Source: JAAYAN01 sp964437215
GTDB lineage: Bacteria > Bacteroidota > Ignavibacteria > Ignavibacteriales > Melioribacteraceae
Assembly (NCBI GenBank): GCA_964437215.1
Contig: CAYTFZ010000075.1
Span: forward strand, 1 to 12,865
DNA: 12,865 bases
Direction: 5' to 3'
This document shows positions 1 to 7,182 of the stretch, piece after piece (the stretch's first letter is position 1; every line of letters begins with the position of its first letter). The position numbers and the translations under genes were made by a program. The notes below the pieces were generated by a model. The model was not told the origin of the DNA and did no database searches. It was given only the letters and a program-made list of their open reading frames with translations.

Positions 1-1
1 G

Positions 2-55
2 AAACAACTATTTGATAAAAACGCTCCCGCTGTAGAAAACAAAAATGCAAAATAA
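2..55 (+). CDS. possible C-terminal tail of an upstream gene (partial)
   Basis: One plus-strand frame is open from the window edge for 17 codons and stops at TAA 53-55. The residues read KQLFDKNAPAVENKNAK, a composition that looks like an ordinary soluble protein tail. The stop is only 10 bases before the first palindromic repeat (66-87), which would fit a repeat lying directly 3' of a gene. No function can be assigned from so short a piece. Other frames are also open here, so this could be chance. Confidence 0.4.
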   Translation, partial: KQLFDKNAPAVENKNAK

Positions 56-61
56 TCATAT

Positions 62-132
62 CGTAGAGACGTTCTAATGAACGTCTCGTCTTTTATTCAG
101 ATGCAAATTAAATTTATTCCATTGAACATCTC
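62..132 (+). repeat. diverged tandem duplication, unit 1
   Basis: The unit starts with GTAGAGACGTTC (63-74) and its inverted partner GAACGTCTC (79-87). It continues to CAAATTAAAT (104-113) and ends in a damaged arm ATTGAACATCTC (121-132). The same order of elements recurs about 115 bases later (178-245). The two units share the intact palindrome exactly but differ by substitutions and small indels elsewhere. Confidence 0.7.
66..87. repeat. palindromic repeat GAGACGTTC/GAACGTCTC, copy 1
   Basis: A 9-bp perfect stem (66-74 with 79-87) encloses the loop TAAT. GTA precedes the left arm, but TAC does not follow the right arm, so the element has a direction. It is one of four copies in the window. 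Confidence 0.9.
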
Positions 133-177
133 TTTTGTTTTTACCATTTCATATAATTATTACCAAATTTATGTTGC

Positions 178-245
178 CGTAGAGACGTTCTAATGAACGT
201 CTCTTCTTCTACCATTTCAAATTAAATATTTTTAATGAACCTCTC
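178..245 (+). repeat. diverged tandem duplication, unit 2
   Basis: This is the second copy of the unit at 62-132. It has an intact palindrome (182-190 and 195-203, loop TAAT), then CAAATTAAAT (218-227), then a damaged arm TAATGAACCTCTC (233-245) that differs by one base from the intact right arm. The shared order of intact palindrome, AT-rich spacer and broken arm supports one duplication event rather than independent repeats. Confidence 0.7.
182..203. repeat. palindromic repeat GAGACGTTC/GAACGTCTC, copy 2
   Basis: The stem and loop are the same as in copy 1 (182-190 with 195-203, loop TAAT), again with GTA only on the left. It lies inside the second unit of the tandem duplication. Confidence 0.9.
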
Positions 246-326
246 CTTATTGTTTCAGGCAAAATACGATCCTCTCTTTTTTGTAAACCAAATGCTATTC
301 CTGCTTGTTGTCAAAGGCGTTCATTC

Positions 327-351
327 GAGACGTTCAGTAGAACGTCTCTAC
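327..351. repeat. palindromic repeat, copy 3 (reverse orientation)
   Basis: The arms are 327-335 and 340-348, with loop AGTA. Here TAC follows the right arm (349-351) and GTA is missing on the left. Read on the minus strand the unit is therefore GTA + stem + loop TACT, the same direction rule as the other copies but inverted. Confidence 0.9.
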
Positions 352-456
352 AAAAAAGGTTACCTATTGCAGTAAATAACAGGAAAACCGCACCTCAGAA
401 CACAAACTTCCATTCCCAAAGCATACATTTTCAAGTAATTTTCTCGAAGTTCCCGC

Positions 457-584
457 CTCCGGGGTTCAACATCGATGTTATTATGTACTATAAACTGTGC
501 ATCAGAACATACTCATTCAAGCTCCGAAGTTCAGCGTTGATGAAAAAAGGTTCGCTCTTTAAGCTCAGAGGTTCGGCATTTCCC
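457..584 (+). repeat. three degenerate 21-mer repeats
   Basis: Related 21-mers begin at 457, 522 and 564. The first two match at 16 of 21 positions and all five differences are transitions. The third matches the second at 13 of the first 17 positions. A further partial echo, CTTCCGGGCATCGATG, lies at 668-683. The first copy contains the palindrome AACATCGATGTT (468-479). The function is unknown; they may be remnants of a palindromic repeat family. Confidence 0.5.
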
Positions 585-819
585 GAAATATCAGAAAAAA
601 TTGAACCTCCGAACATCAATGGGTTTGAAAACAGGCAAGGCATTCAAGAAAATAACATCAACGCCGCACTTCCGGGCATCGATGCTTCACCCCGCAAGTG
701 GAATGAAGAAGAAAAGAAGTTATTATTTGGGGTTAAATACTTAAAAAGAATGAAAATATTATAAACCAACAAATCGGGCAGCAAAATCTGTAACTTTCTA
801 ACTCATTGTTAAATTATAA

Positions 820-836
820 TATATCAAAATGATATA
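820..836. promoter_or_regulatory. operator-like palindrome, site 1
   Basis: TATATCA, three bases, then TGATATA form a perfect 7-bp inverted repeat. The same half sites with the same spacing recur at 854-870. The dimer-like geometry and the repetition suggest a transcription factor binding site, but no regulator gene is adjacent and the nearest start codon downstream is at 1186. Confidence 0.45.
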
Positions 837-853
837 ATTACATTGTTCCCAAG

Positions 854-870
854 TATATCAAATTGATATA
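854..870. promoter_or_regulatory. operator-like palindrome, site 2
   Basis: This is the second TATATCA-N3-TGATATA site, with its centre 34 bases from that of site 1, a little over three helical turns. The spacers differ (AAA and AAT) while all 14 half-site bases are identical, as expected if the half sites are what is recognised. The target gene is not evident. Confidence 0.45.
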
Positions 871-1074
871 TGGAATAAGCTTTTATTCAAACAAATTGCA
901 TTTAGAACATAAAAACGAAACATTACTGAATGGAACATTTATTGTAAAAGGAGTTTCTTATTTTAAACTGATAGGATTATCAAGTAGTCTTTATAGGTTT
1001 TCAAATGTATTAGATATGAACGAGCTTGGAATATATTTCTAAAAAATGAAATGTATGTTTTAGCCCAAATTTTT

Positions 1075-1146
1075 GTGGCGTCAGGACTTGCGTCCTTGAC
1101 GCGTAAAAGATTGATAAATATGTCAGGATACAAGTCCTGACACGAC
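1075..1146. repeat. nested inverted repeat upstream of the phosphorylase gene
   Basis: The outer arms 1075-1090 and 1131-1146 are complementary at 14 of 16 positions, with an uninterrupted 11-bp core (GTCAGGACTTG, 1080-1090, with 1131-1141). Each half also folds on its own: 1078-1087 with 1092-1102 through a bulge, and TGTCAGGA 1121-1128 with TCCTGACA 1135-1142. The region can thus form one long hairpin or two small ones. It lies 40 bases before the start codon, so it may sit in the 5' leader or be a mobile palindromic element. Confidence 0.7.
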
Positions 1147-1185
1147 TGAAAATAAGAAAAACGAAAATATATAATAGGTGAAAAA

Positions 1186-3624
1186 ATGAAATACGGTTAT
1201 TTTGACGATGTTAATAAAGAATATGTAATTACACGTCCTGATACCCCTTTACCCTGGTTTAATTATCTGGGAACGGAAGATTTTTACGGGATAATCTCAA
1301 ACACAGCAGGCGGTTACTGTTTTTATCAGGATTCAAGATTGCGAAGACTTACCCGCTATCGTTATAATAATATTCCGATGGACAGCAACGGCCGTTATCT
1401 TTACATAAAAGACGGCGATAGCTCTTGGAGTCCTATGTGGAAACCTATGAAGGTAGCGCTTGATAAATATGAATGCCGCCACGGAATAGGATATTCGAAA
1501 ATAACAGGTGAAAAAAACGGACTTGAAGTATCGTCGCTGTTTTTTATTCCGTTAAAAGCGCGCAACGAACTTTGGTACGTAACCGTAAAAAACAATTCCG
1601 ATAAAGTAAAAAAAATTAGAATGTGGAGTTATGTAGAATGGTGCTTATGGGAAGCCAACGACGATATGACAAATTTCCAGAGAAATTATTCTACAGGGCA
1701 GGTGGAGATTGAAGACGGAACAATTTTCCATAAAACCGAGTACCGCGAAAGAAGAAACCACTACGCGTATTTTTCTACAAATGCAAAAATATCGGGGTAC
1801 GATAGCAGCCGCGATGCTTTTGTGGGAGTGCATAACGGACTTGAAGCCCCTCAGGTTGTTTTGAATGGAGAATGTAAGAATTCTACAGCTTACGGATGGC
1901 TTCCAATCGGCGTTCAGCAGATTGATTTGGAAATTAAACCCGGCGAAACAAAGGATATGAATTTTATACTTGGATACGCCGAAAATCCGCAGGATAAAAA
2001 GTTTATTGCAGATCACGTTATCAGGAAAGATGAATTTTATGAAGTGAAAAAGAAGTATTCCGGTACGGCTTCGGTTCTTTCTGCCTTCGAAGAAATGAAA
2101 GAGTATTGGTCGAAACTGCTTTCGAATTATCAAGTTGAAAGTCCCGACCCGATTGTAAACAGAATGGCGAATATTTGGAACCAGTATCAATGTATGGTTA
2201 CTTTTAATATGTCGCGTTCAACATCGATGTACGAATCGGGAATTGGCAGAGGTATGGGTTACCGCGACAGCAACCAGGATGTGCTGGGATTTGTTCATAT
2301 GATTTCTTCGCGCGCCCGCCAGAGGATACTTGATATTGCTGCAACACAATTATCGGACGGAACCTGCTATCATCAGTATCAGCCGTTAACCAAAAAAGGA
2401 AATGCCGATATTGGCGGCGGATTTAATGACGATCCGCTCTGGCTGATTTTATCTACCGCTGCATATATCAGAGAAACCGGCGATTATTCGATTTTGGATG
2501 AGAAGATAGGTTATGCAGATATTAAGGGATCGAAAGATTCTTTGCTGGATCATTTATATATTTCACTGAAATATACTTTGGAGCATCGCGGACCTCACGG
2601 ATTGCCGTTAATTGGTCACGCGGATTGGAACGATTGTTTAAACCTGAACTGCTTTTCAACAACTCCGGGTGAAAGTTTTCAGCTTGCCGGTCATATAGAA
2701 AATGATAAAACAGCGGAGTCTGTTATGATTGCCGGACTGTTTTGCAAAGCCTGCGAAGAAATGGCAAACATTCTTAAGAGTTTAGGAAATACAGAAAAAG
2801 CTGAAGATTATTTGAATAAATCCGAAGAAATGAAAAAGGTGATTTACGAACACGGATGGGACGGAGAATGGTTTTTGCGCGCTTACGATTCTTATGGGCA
2901 TAAACTCGGTTCAAAAGAAAATGATGAAGGTAAAATATTTATTGAGAGTCAGGGATGGTGCATACTTGGCGGAGCCGGATTTGAAAACGGTTTTGCAGTA
3001 AAAGCGCTTGACAGTGTGAAAAAACATCTAGCAACTCCAAATGGAATTATCCTTCAGCAGCCGGCCTTCCAAAAATACTATGTTCACCTCGGCGAAGTAA
3101 GTTCTTATCCGCCCGGATATAAAGAAAACGCCGGAATATTTACTCACAACAACACTTGGATACAAATTGCGGAAACTCTGATAGGAAGAGGCGATCAGGC
3201 GATGGAATATTACAAAGCAATTTGCCCGCCTTCAAAAGAAGAACAAATTGATATTTACCGTTCGGAACCTTATGTTTACAGTCAGATGACTGCCGGAAGG
3301 GATGCGCCGACTCCGGGAGAGGGAAAAAACAGCTGGCTCACTGGAACAGTTGCCTGGTCATTTGTGACTTTATCTCAATACATTCTTGGTATCCGTCCGG
3401 ATTTTGACGGGCTTATAATCGATCCCTGCATCCCTGAATCGTGGGACAAATTTAAAGTCACCAGAAATTTCCGCAACAGCACTTATGTAATAAGTGTTTC
3501 AAATCCTTTACACAAAAGCAAAGGTGTTAAAAATATGAAAATCGACGGAAATCCCGTTTCTGGAAATAAAGCTCCTATTTATAACGATGGCAAAATTCAT
3601 AAGATAGAAGTTGAATTAGGTTAA
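1186..3624 (+). CDS. GH94 disaccharide phosphorylase, probably cellobiose phosphorylase
   Basis: This is a cytoplasmic glycoside phosphorylase that splits a beta-linked disaccharide with phosphate into an alpha-hexose 1-phosphate and a free hexose. At 812 residues it has the length of cellobiose phosphorylases. The start MKYGYFDDVNKEYVITRPDT is typical of that group, with the N-terminal beta-sandwich followed by the (alpha/alpha)6 barrel. R360 lies in the motif RDSNQD (360-365), D480 in ADWND is the expected catalytic acid, and H654 in THNNTW together with T719-G720 in WLTGT fit the phosphate-binding residues of the family. The start is ATG with AGGTG at 1176-1180. A strong terminator follows, so it is probably transcribed alone. 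N,N'-diacetylchitobiose phosphorylase is the main alternative; GH94 membership is nearly certain, while the exact substrate is an inference. Confidence 0.88.
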   Translation: MKYGYFDDVNKEYVITRPDTPLPWFNYLGTEDFYGIISNTAGGYCFYQDSRLRRLTRYRYNNIPMDSNGRYLYIKDGDSSWSPMWKPMKVALDKYECRHGIGYSKITGEKNGLEVSSLFFIPLKARNELWYVTVKNNSDKVKKIRMWSYVEWCLWEANDDMTNFQRNYSTGQVEIEDGTIFHKTEYRERRNHYAYFSTNAKISGYDSSRDAFVGVHNGLEAPQVVLNGECKNSTAYGWLPIGVQQIDLEIKPGETKDMNFILGYAENPQDKKFIADHVIRKDEFYEVKKKYSGTASVLSAFEEMKEYWSKLLSNYQVESPDPIVNRMANIWNQYQCMVTFNMSRSTSMYESGIGRGMGYRDSNQDVLGFVHMISSRARQRILDIAATQLSDGTCYHQYQPLTKKGNADIGGGFNDDPLWLILSTAAYIRETGDYSILDEKIGYADIKGSKDSLLDHLYISLKYTLEHRGPHGLPLIGHADWNDCLNLNCFSTTPGESFQLAGHIENDKTAESVMIAGLFCKACEEMANILKSLGNTEKAEDYLNKSEEMKKVIYEHGWDGEWFLRAYDSYGHKLGSKENDEGKIFIESQGWCILGGAGFENGFAVKALDSVKKHLATPNGIILQQPAFQKYYVHLGEVSSYPPGYKENAGIFTHNNTWIQIAETLIGRGDQAMEYYKAICPPSKEEQIDIYRSEPYVYSQMTAGRDAPTPGEGKNSWLTGTVAWSFVTLSQYILGIRPDFDGLIIDPCIPESWDKFKVTRNFRNSTYVISVSNPLHKSKGVKNMKIDGNPVSGNKAPIYNDGKIHKIEVELG

Positions 3625-3630
3625 ATAATT

Positions 3631-3660
3631 AAAAAGGGGAAATTAGTTTTCCCCTTTTTT
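3631..3660 (+). terminator. rho-independent terminator of the GH94 gene
   Basis: GGGGAAA (3636-3642) pairs with TTTCCCC (3648-3654), extended by an outer run of A (3631-3635) and closed by six T (3655-3660). It begins six bases after the GH94 stop. The flanking A and T runs would allow it to work in both directions. Confidence 0.9.
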
Positions 3661-3741
3661 ATAATTACTGTGATTTTTACGAGAATTAAATATATTTTTC
3701 GTACATACTTTCTGTTTTATTGGTTACAACAAGGTTTGATA

Positions 3742-4722
3742 ATGATTAAGAATGAAATTGCATTGGGAATTGATATTGGGGGAACAAATACAGCCTTCGG
3801 ACTTGTAAATTCTGAAGGTAAATGTATTTTTAAAAAAAGTATTCCCACAAAATCGGATGAACCGGCGGAGAATTTATTTTTCAGGATTTTCGAGGTCATC
3901 AATTCAAAAATTGATTCCGAAGAAAGTCTTAGCGGAATAGGGATTGGCGCTCCCAATGCCAATTATTATAAGGGGACAATTGAAAATCCGCCGAATCTCG
4001 GATGGAAATTTGTTAATGTGGCAGATACTGTTTCTAATTTTTCCTCTGCTCCGGTTTATGTTACAAATGATGCAAATGCTGCAGCTCTTGGAGAAATGAA
4101 ATTCGGGGCTGCCCGGAAAATGAAAAATTTTATAGAAATTACTCTTGGAACCGGACTTGGAAGCGGAATAATTGTAAACGGAGAACTGGTTTACGGACAC
4201 GACGGTTTTGCAGGCGAAATGGGGCACACAATTATTGAACGCAACGGAAGAGAATGCGGCTGCGGAAGAAAAGGATGCCTCGAAACATATGTATCGGCAA
4301 CAGGAATTGTGCGTACTTATTTTTATCTTCTTTCTAAAAAGATGAATAAAAGTTACTTGAAGCTTAAACCTTCGGCAGAAATTACTGCAAAAGATATTTA
4401 TGAAGCTGCTCTTAACCAAGACCCCGTTGCGCTGAAAGCTTTTGATATTACTGCGCGCTATCTTGGATTGGCTTGCGCCGATGCTGTCGCATATTTCAGC
4501 CCCGAAGCATTCATACTTTTCGGGGGACTTGCAGGAGCGGGAGACTTTTTAACCGTTCCGGCAAAGATGTATATGGAAGAAAATATTATGAATATTTTTA
4601 AGGGAAAAGTGAAAATAATACTTTCGGAGTTAAACAGCGGGGATGCAGCAATTCTCGGAGCATCGGCTTTGGTTTTTCATAATGCAGGAAATAAAACAAC
4701 AGAAATTGCCGTTAATATTTAG
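3742..4722 (+). CDS. ROK-family sugar kinase (glucokinase-like)
   Basis: The product is a cytoplasmic ATP-dependent hexose kinase, probably acting on glucose or another free hexose such as the one released by the phosphorylase upstream. The protein of 326 residues opens with the phosphate-binding loop GIDIGGTNT (residues 9-17). The catalytic Asp is D110 in TNDANAAALGE, and the second nucleotide motif is LGTGLGSG. The ROK zinc site is complete: H162 in GEMGH, then C172, C174 and C179 in the CGCGRKGC motif. No helix-turn-helix precedes the kinase domain, so it is an enzyme and not a NagC/Mlc-type repressor. The frame is open back to a GTG at 3670, just behind the terminator, but those 24 residues are unlike the family and ATG 3742 has AAGG at 3731-3734. 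Substrate specificity cannot be read from the sequence. Confidence 0.9.
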   Translation: MIKNEIALGIDIGGTNTAFGLVNSEGKCIFKKSIPTKSDEPAENLFFRIFEVINSKIDSEESLSGIGIGAPNANYYKGTIENPPNLGWKFVNVADTVSNFSSAPVYVTNDANAAALGEMKFGAARKMKNFIEITLGTGLGSGIIVNGELVYGHDGFAGEMGHTIIERNGRECGCGRKGCLETYVSATGIVRTYFYLLSKKMNKSYLKLKPSAEITAKDIYEAALNQDPVALKAFDITARYLGLACADAVAYFSPEAFILFGGLAGAGDFLTVPAKMYMEENIMNIFKGKVKIILSELNSGDAAILGASALVFHNAGNKTTEIAVNI

Positions 4723-4800
4723 GATGAATCTTTATCCAGGAATATTAAAGTCAAACTGTCAAATTTAAAATGATTTCCGGGATAATATTCGCCGTATAAT

Positions 4801-6078
4801 ATGGTAAAAAAAACATTATCGTTTTCAGTTTTTCTTTCAGCCTTTATATATGCCTATCTTGCCTTTTTTTCAAATGCTTCCATAAAGGATTTTACAATTG
4901 CATCTATTTCTTTATCTGCTGTTTATCTGGTTTTAACTTACATTATTATCAAATATCCTGTCTCCCCAAAAAAAGTTTATGCTTTTCTTATTGCAGGATT
5001 GCTGTTCAGGTTAATGCTTATTGATACGGGGCCTATTGCTTCGGATGATATCTACCGTTACATTTGGGACGGCAAAGTCTTTTCTGCAGGAATTAATCCT
5101 TATTCATATAATGCCGATGATCCGGTTCTTGAGAGGTTCCACACGAAAGATCTTCCGGATAAAATAAATCATTCAAATTATAAAAGTATTTATCCTCCGG
5201 CCGCACAGGTATTTTTTCTTTTGGGCTATTTAATTGGCGGCGATTCTTTTTTAGGAATTAAAATACTTTTGCTTATTTCCGAAATTTTAACAGTAATATT
5301 TATCTGCCTTTCGTTAAAATTGCTGGATAAGCCTTTAAGTTTGTCGCTTATTTACTTTTTATCTCCGCTGCCAATTCTTCAATTTATGTGCGATGCCCAT
5401 ATCGACGGTCTGGGAGTGATGTTCCTTTCCGGCTTTATTTATTTTTATCTGAAGAATAAAAAAAATACTGCATCCGGATTTCTCGGTTTTTCTATCATAA
5501 GCAAGCTAATTTCGGGGATGTTTATCCCGCTTTTATTTTTCAGCGAAAAAGGTTATAAGCGGTTGCTTTCAGTTTTAATTCCTGCCGGAATTCTGGTTAT
5601 ATCTTATGCTTTATTTATGCTGGGTAATTCCGATCCGTTTGATTTTATTGTTAAGTTTGCCGGGCATTGGATGTACAACGGCTCAGTTTTTAAAATTTTG
5701 CATTTTGTAATGGGAAAGCATGCTGCCGCAAGAATTATCTGTGCGGGAATATTTCTTGCAATATGGCTTTTTATATCTTTAAGAAAGGGGAGCTTTTTTG
5801 AAAAAAGTTATTATCTGATTTTATCATTCTTTTTAACTGCTTCCACAGTCTATCCTTGGTATTTAAGCTGGATTTTACTATTTCTCCCGTTTTATTTCCG
5901 GTGGAGCGGAGTTTTATGGGTGGCGCTTGTAAGTCTTGTTAATATTGACTTCATACTCTTTTTTGAGGCAGGAATATGGAGGCAGAATCCTTTAATCCTC
6001 TATGCCGAATACGTTCCGGTTTTTGTGATGCTCGGTTTCGAACTAAAAAATTTGTATTTACGACCCAAAAAAACATAA
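4801..6078 (+). CDS. multi-pass GT-C-type glycosyltransferase (mannosyltransferase-like)
   Basis: This integral membrane protein of 425 residues has roughly ten hydrophobic segments. It looks like a polyprenyl-phosphate-sugar-dependent glycosyltransferase of the GT-C fold, near the MptB/GT87-type mannosyltransferases. The conserved acidic pair D82-D83 in SDDIYRYIWDGK follows the first helices, as expected for the catalytic loop of this fold. NPY (99-101), YPP (131-133) and the acidic and His residues D198, H200 and D202 in CDAHIDG are further family-like points. It starts 78 bases after the kinase stop with no clear terminator between, so the two may be cotranscribed. No Shine-Dalgarno site is visible before the ATG. 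It may build a cell-surface glycan or glycolipid; the donor and acceptor are unknown. Confidence 0.7.
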   Translation: MVKKTLSFSVFLSAFIYAYLAFFSNASIKDFTIASISLSAVYLVLTYIIIKYPVSPKKVYAFLIAGLLFRLMLIDTGPIASDDIYRYIWDGKVFSAGINPYSYNADDPVLERFHTKDLPDKINHSNYKSIYPPAAQVFFLLGYLIGGDSFLGIKILLLISEILTVIFICLSLKLLDKPLSLSLIYFLSPLPILQFMCDAHIDGLGVMFLSGFIYFYLKNKKNTASGFLGFSIISKLISGMFIPLLFFSEKGYKRLLSVLIPAGILVISYALFMLGNSDPFDFIVKFAGHWMYNGSVFKILHFVMGKHAAARIICAGIFLAIWLFISLRKGSFFEKSYYLILSFFLTASTVYPWYLSWILLFLPFYFRWSGVLWVALVSLVNIDFILFFEAGIWRQNPLILYAEYVPVFVMLGFELKNLYLRPKKT

Positions 6079-6096
6079 ATACCGGAAAATTTTTTT
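6054..6096 (+). terminator. weak terminator-like hairpin after the glycosyltransferase
   Basis: GTATTTA (6054-6060) can pair with TAAATAC (6076-6082), followed seven bases later by seven T (6090-6096). The stem is short and AT-rich and the T run is not directly adjacent, so this is a weak call. Confidence 0.3.
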
Positions 6097-6150
6097 GAAC
6101 CATTCCAAAATATTAAAACATTATTCTTTCTGAAAACGATATGAAATATT

Positions 6151-6158
6151 TATATTTG
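6151..6158 (+). promoter_or_regulatory. Bacteroidota-type -7 promoter element
   Basis: TATATTTG matches the TAnnTTTG consensus of the primary sigma factor in Bacteroidota. It lies 25 bases before the GTG start of the LytTR gene, so the leader would be short. No good TTTG -33 element is seen at the expected distance; TTTCTG near 6127-6132 is the closest. Confidence 0.5.
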
Positions 6159-6183
6159 CGAATTAAAAATTAAACCTGTATTT

Positions 6184-7071
6184 GTGAATATCAAAACATA
6201 CATTTCTAAAATAAAAGAATTTTTCGATAAACCTTTCCCGTTTGAATATACCCTTAAGATGAATATCATATATTCATTGGTTTTCGGTTTGTTTGTCGCT
6301 GCATTTCTGATTATTTTCCGCCCGTTTGGGGTTAATCAGGAAGAGCCTGTATCTAAATTATTCTGGCTTCTTTCGGGATATGGTGCTCTTACAAGTTTAA
6401 TAATGTTTGTCAATTCAACATTGCTGAGCATAATGTTTTTAAAATTGCGAAGTGAAGCGGATTGGAAGGTAAAACACGAATTGTTATTTACTATCTGTAC
6501 AATCCTTTCAATTGCAGTAGCAAATTCAATATATAATTCCTTAACAGAAGGATTCCCAATTACTCTGTCTCATATTTTTGATTTTACATATCAAACATTT
6601 CTTGTAGGATTTTTACCGCTGATGATTTCAGTTCTGATTATCTATAACCGGAAACTCAAAAAAAATCTGGCAGAAGCCAGGAAACTAAACGAAGGCTTTT
6701 ATCCAGAAAAGCAAAACAATACTTCTGCAAAAATAAATATTCAATCGGAAGTTGGAAAAGACAGCTTGAGCATTAATGTTTGCAATTTATACTTCATTAA
6801 ATCAGCAAGCAATTATGTAGAAATCTTTTATTCCGATGAATCAGCAATTAAAAGTAAATTGATTAGAACCAGTTTGAAAAGGGTAGAGGATTTATTAGCC
6901 GGTTTTAAATTTGTTTTCAAATGCCACAGAACATATCTTGTAAACCTTGAAAAAGTAAAGAGTATATCAGGCAACTCACAGGGCTATTTGTTACTGTTTG
7001 AAGATAGTGAATACTATGTTCCGGTCGCAAGATCATCATCAAAAGAATTGAAAGAACGACTGCTTAAATAA
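6184..7071 (+). CDS. membrane-anchored LytTR-family transcription regulator
   Basis: This 295-residue regulator has an N-terminal membrane domain of four predicted helices (about residues 28-47, 62-86, 99-119 and 133-155) and a C-terminal LytTR DNA-binding domain (about 185-292). The LytTR part shows the usual YFIKSASNYVEIFY strand, the loop FKCHRTYLVN with H248 and R249, and a conserved-looking tail VPVARSSSKELKERL. It has no receiver or kinase domain, so the membrane domain probably senses the signal itself. The start is GTG; the N-terminal DKPFPFEYTLKMN segment before the first helix is typical of this group, so the next ATG (codon 26) would be too late. It sits directly upstream of a TonB-dependent receptor, with an AlgR-like box between them, which suggests local control. 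A promoter-like TATATTTG lies upstream. Confidence 0.88.
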   Translation: MNIKTYISKIKEFFDKPFPFEYTLKMNIIYSLVFGLFVAAFLIIFRPFGVNQEEPVSKLFWLLSGYGALTSLIMFVNSTLLSIMFLKLRSEADWKVKHELLFTICTILSIAVANSIYNSLTEGFPITLSHIFDFTYQTFLVGFLPLMISVLIIYNRKLKKNLAEARKLNEGFYPEKQNNTSAKINIQSEVGKDSLSINVCNLYFIKSASNYVEIFYSDESAIKSKLIRTSLKRVEDLLAGFKFVFKCHRTYLVNLEKVKSISGNSQGYLLLFEDSEYYVPVARSSSKELKERLLK

Positions 7072-7100
7072 ACCCTTTTGCAATTCGTAACAAAAACTCA

Positions 7101-7110
7101 ACCGTTCATC
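7101..7110 (+). promoter_or_regulatory. candidate LytTR (AlgR-like) binding box
   Basis: ACCGTTCATC differs by one base from the AlgR consensus ACCGTTCGTC and fits the general LytTR half-site pattern [TA][AC][CA]GTTN[AG][TG] completely. A weaker second half site, ATAGTTTTT (7121-7129), follows at a start-to-start distance of 20, close to the 21-22 usual for LytTR pairs. The box lies 32 bases upstream of the putative -7 element of the receptor gene, where an activator would bind. Confidence 0.4.
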
Positions 7111-7141
7111 CCAAAAAAAAATAGTTTTTATTGCGCACAAT

Positions 7142-7149
7142 TATATTAG
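7142..7149 (+). promoter_or_regulatory. putative -7 element of the TonB-receptor gene
   Basis: TATATTAG is one base off TAnnTTTG and lies 33 bases before the ATG at 7183. No clear -33 element is present at the expected spacing, which is consistent with a promoter that needs an activator. Confidence 0.35.
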
Positions 7150-7182
7150 CGCCGATTAAATTAAAAATTGAGGATTACAAAA

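Larger units (their letters stand above)
56..1185. other. long repeat-rich non-coding region
   Basis: I see no convincing gene in these 1.1 kb. The content is a set of repeats and possible control sites, listed separately: GAGACGTTC palindromes (66-348), degenerate 21-mers (457-683), twin TATATCA palindromes (820-870) and a nested inverted repeat (1075-1146). A 93-codon ORF at 483-764 has no ribosome binding site and runs through the degenerate 21-mers, so I do not call it a gene. A Shine-Dalgarno-like AAAGGAG at 947-953 has no usable start codon after it. Confidence 0.7.

Noticed and set aside
61..351. CRISPR array from the regularly recurring palindromes
   Set aside because: Spacing is irregular (about 116 and 145 bases), the spacers are AT-rich and related to each other, and no cas gene is present.
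483..764. 93-codon plus-strand ORF
   Set aside because: No ribosome binding site, it covers the degenerate 21-mer repeats (its KLRSSA/KLRGSA echo is just the DNA repeat translated), and the product resembles no family I know.
3670..3741. GTG start 24 codons upstream for the ROK kinase
   Set aside because: It begins ten bases behind a strong terminator, and the extra residues are hydrophobic and unlike any ROK N-terminus; ATG 3742 starts directly before the phosphate-binding loop.
7168..7182. TTG start for the TonB receptor
   Set aside because: ATG 7183 has GAGG at the right distance and gives a normal signal peptide; with the TTG the GAGG would lie inside the gene.
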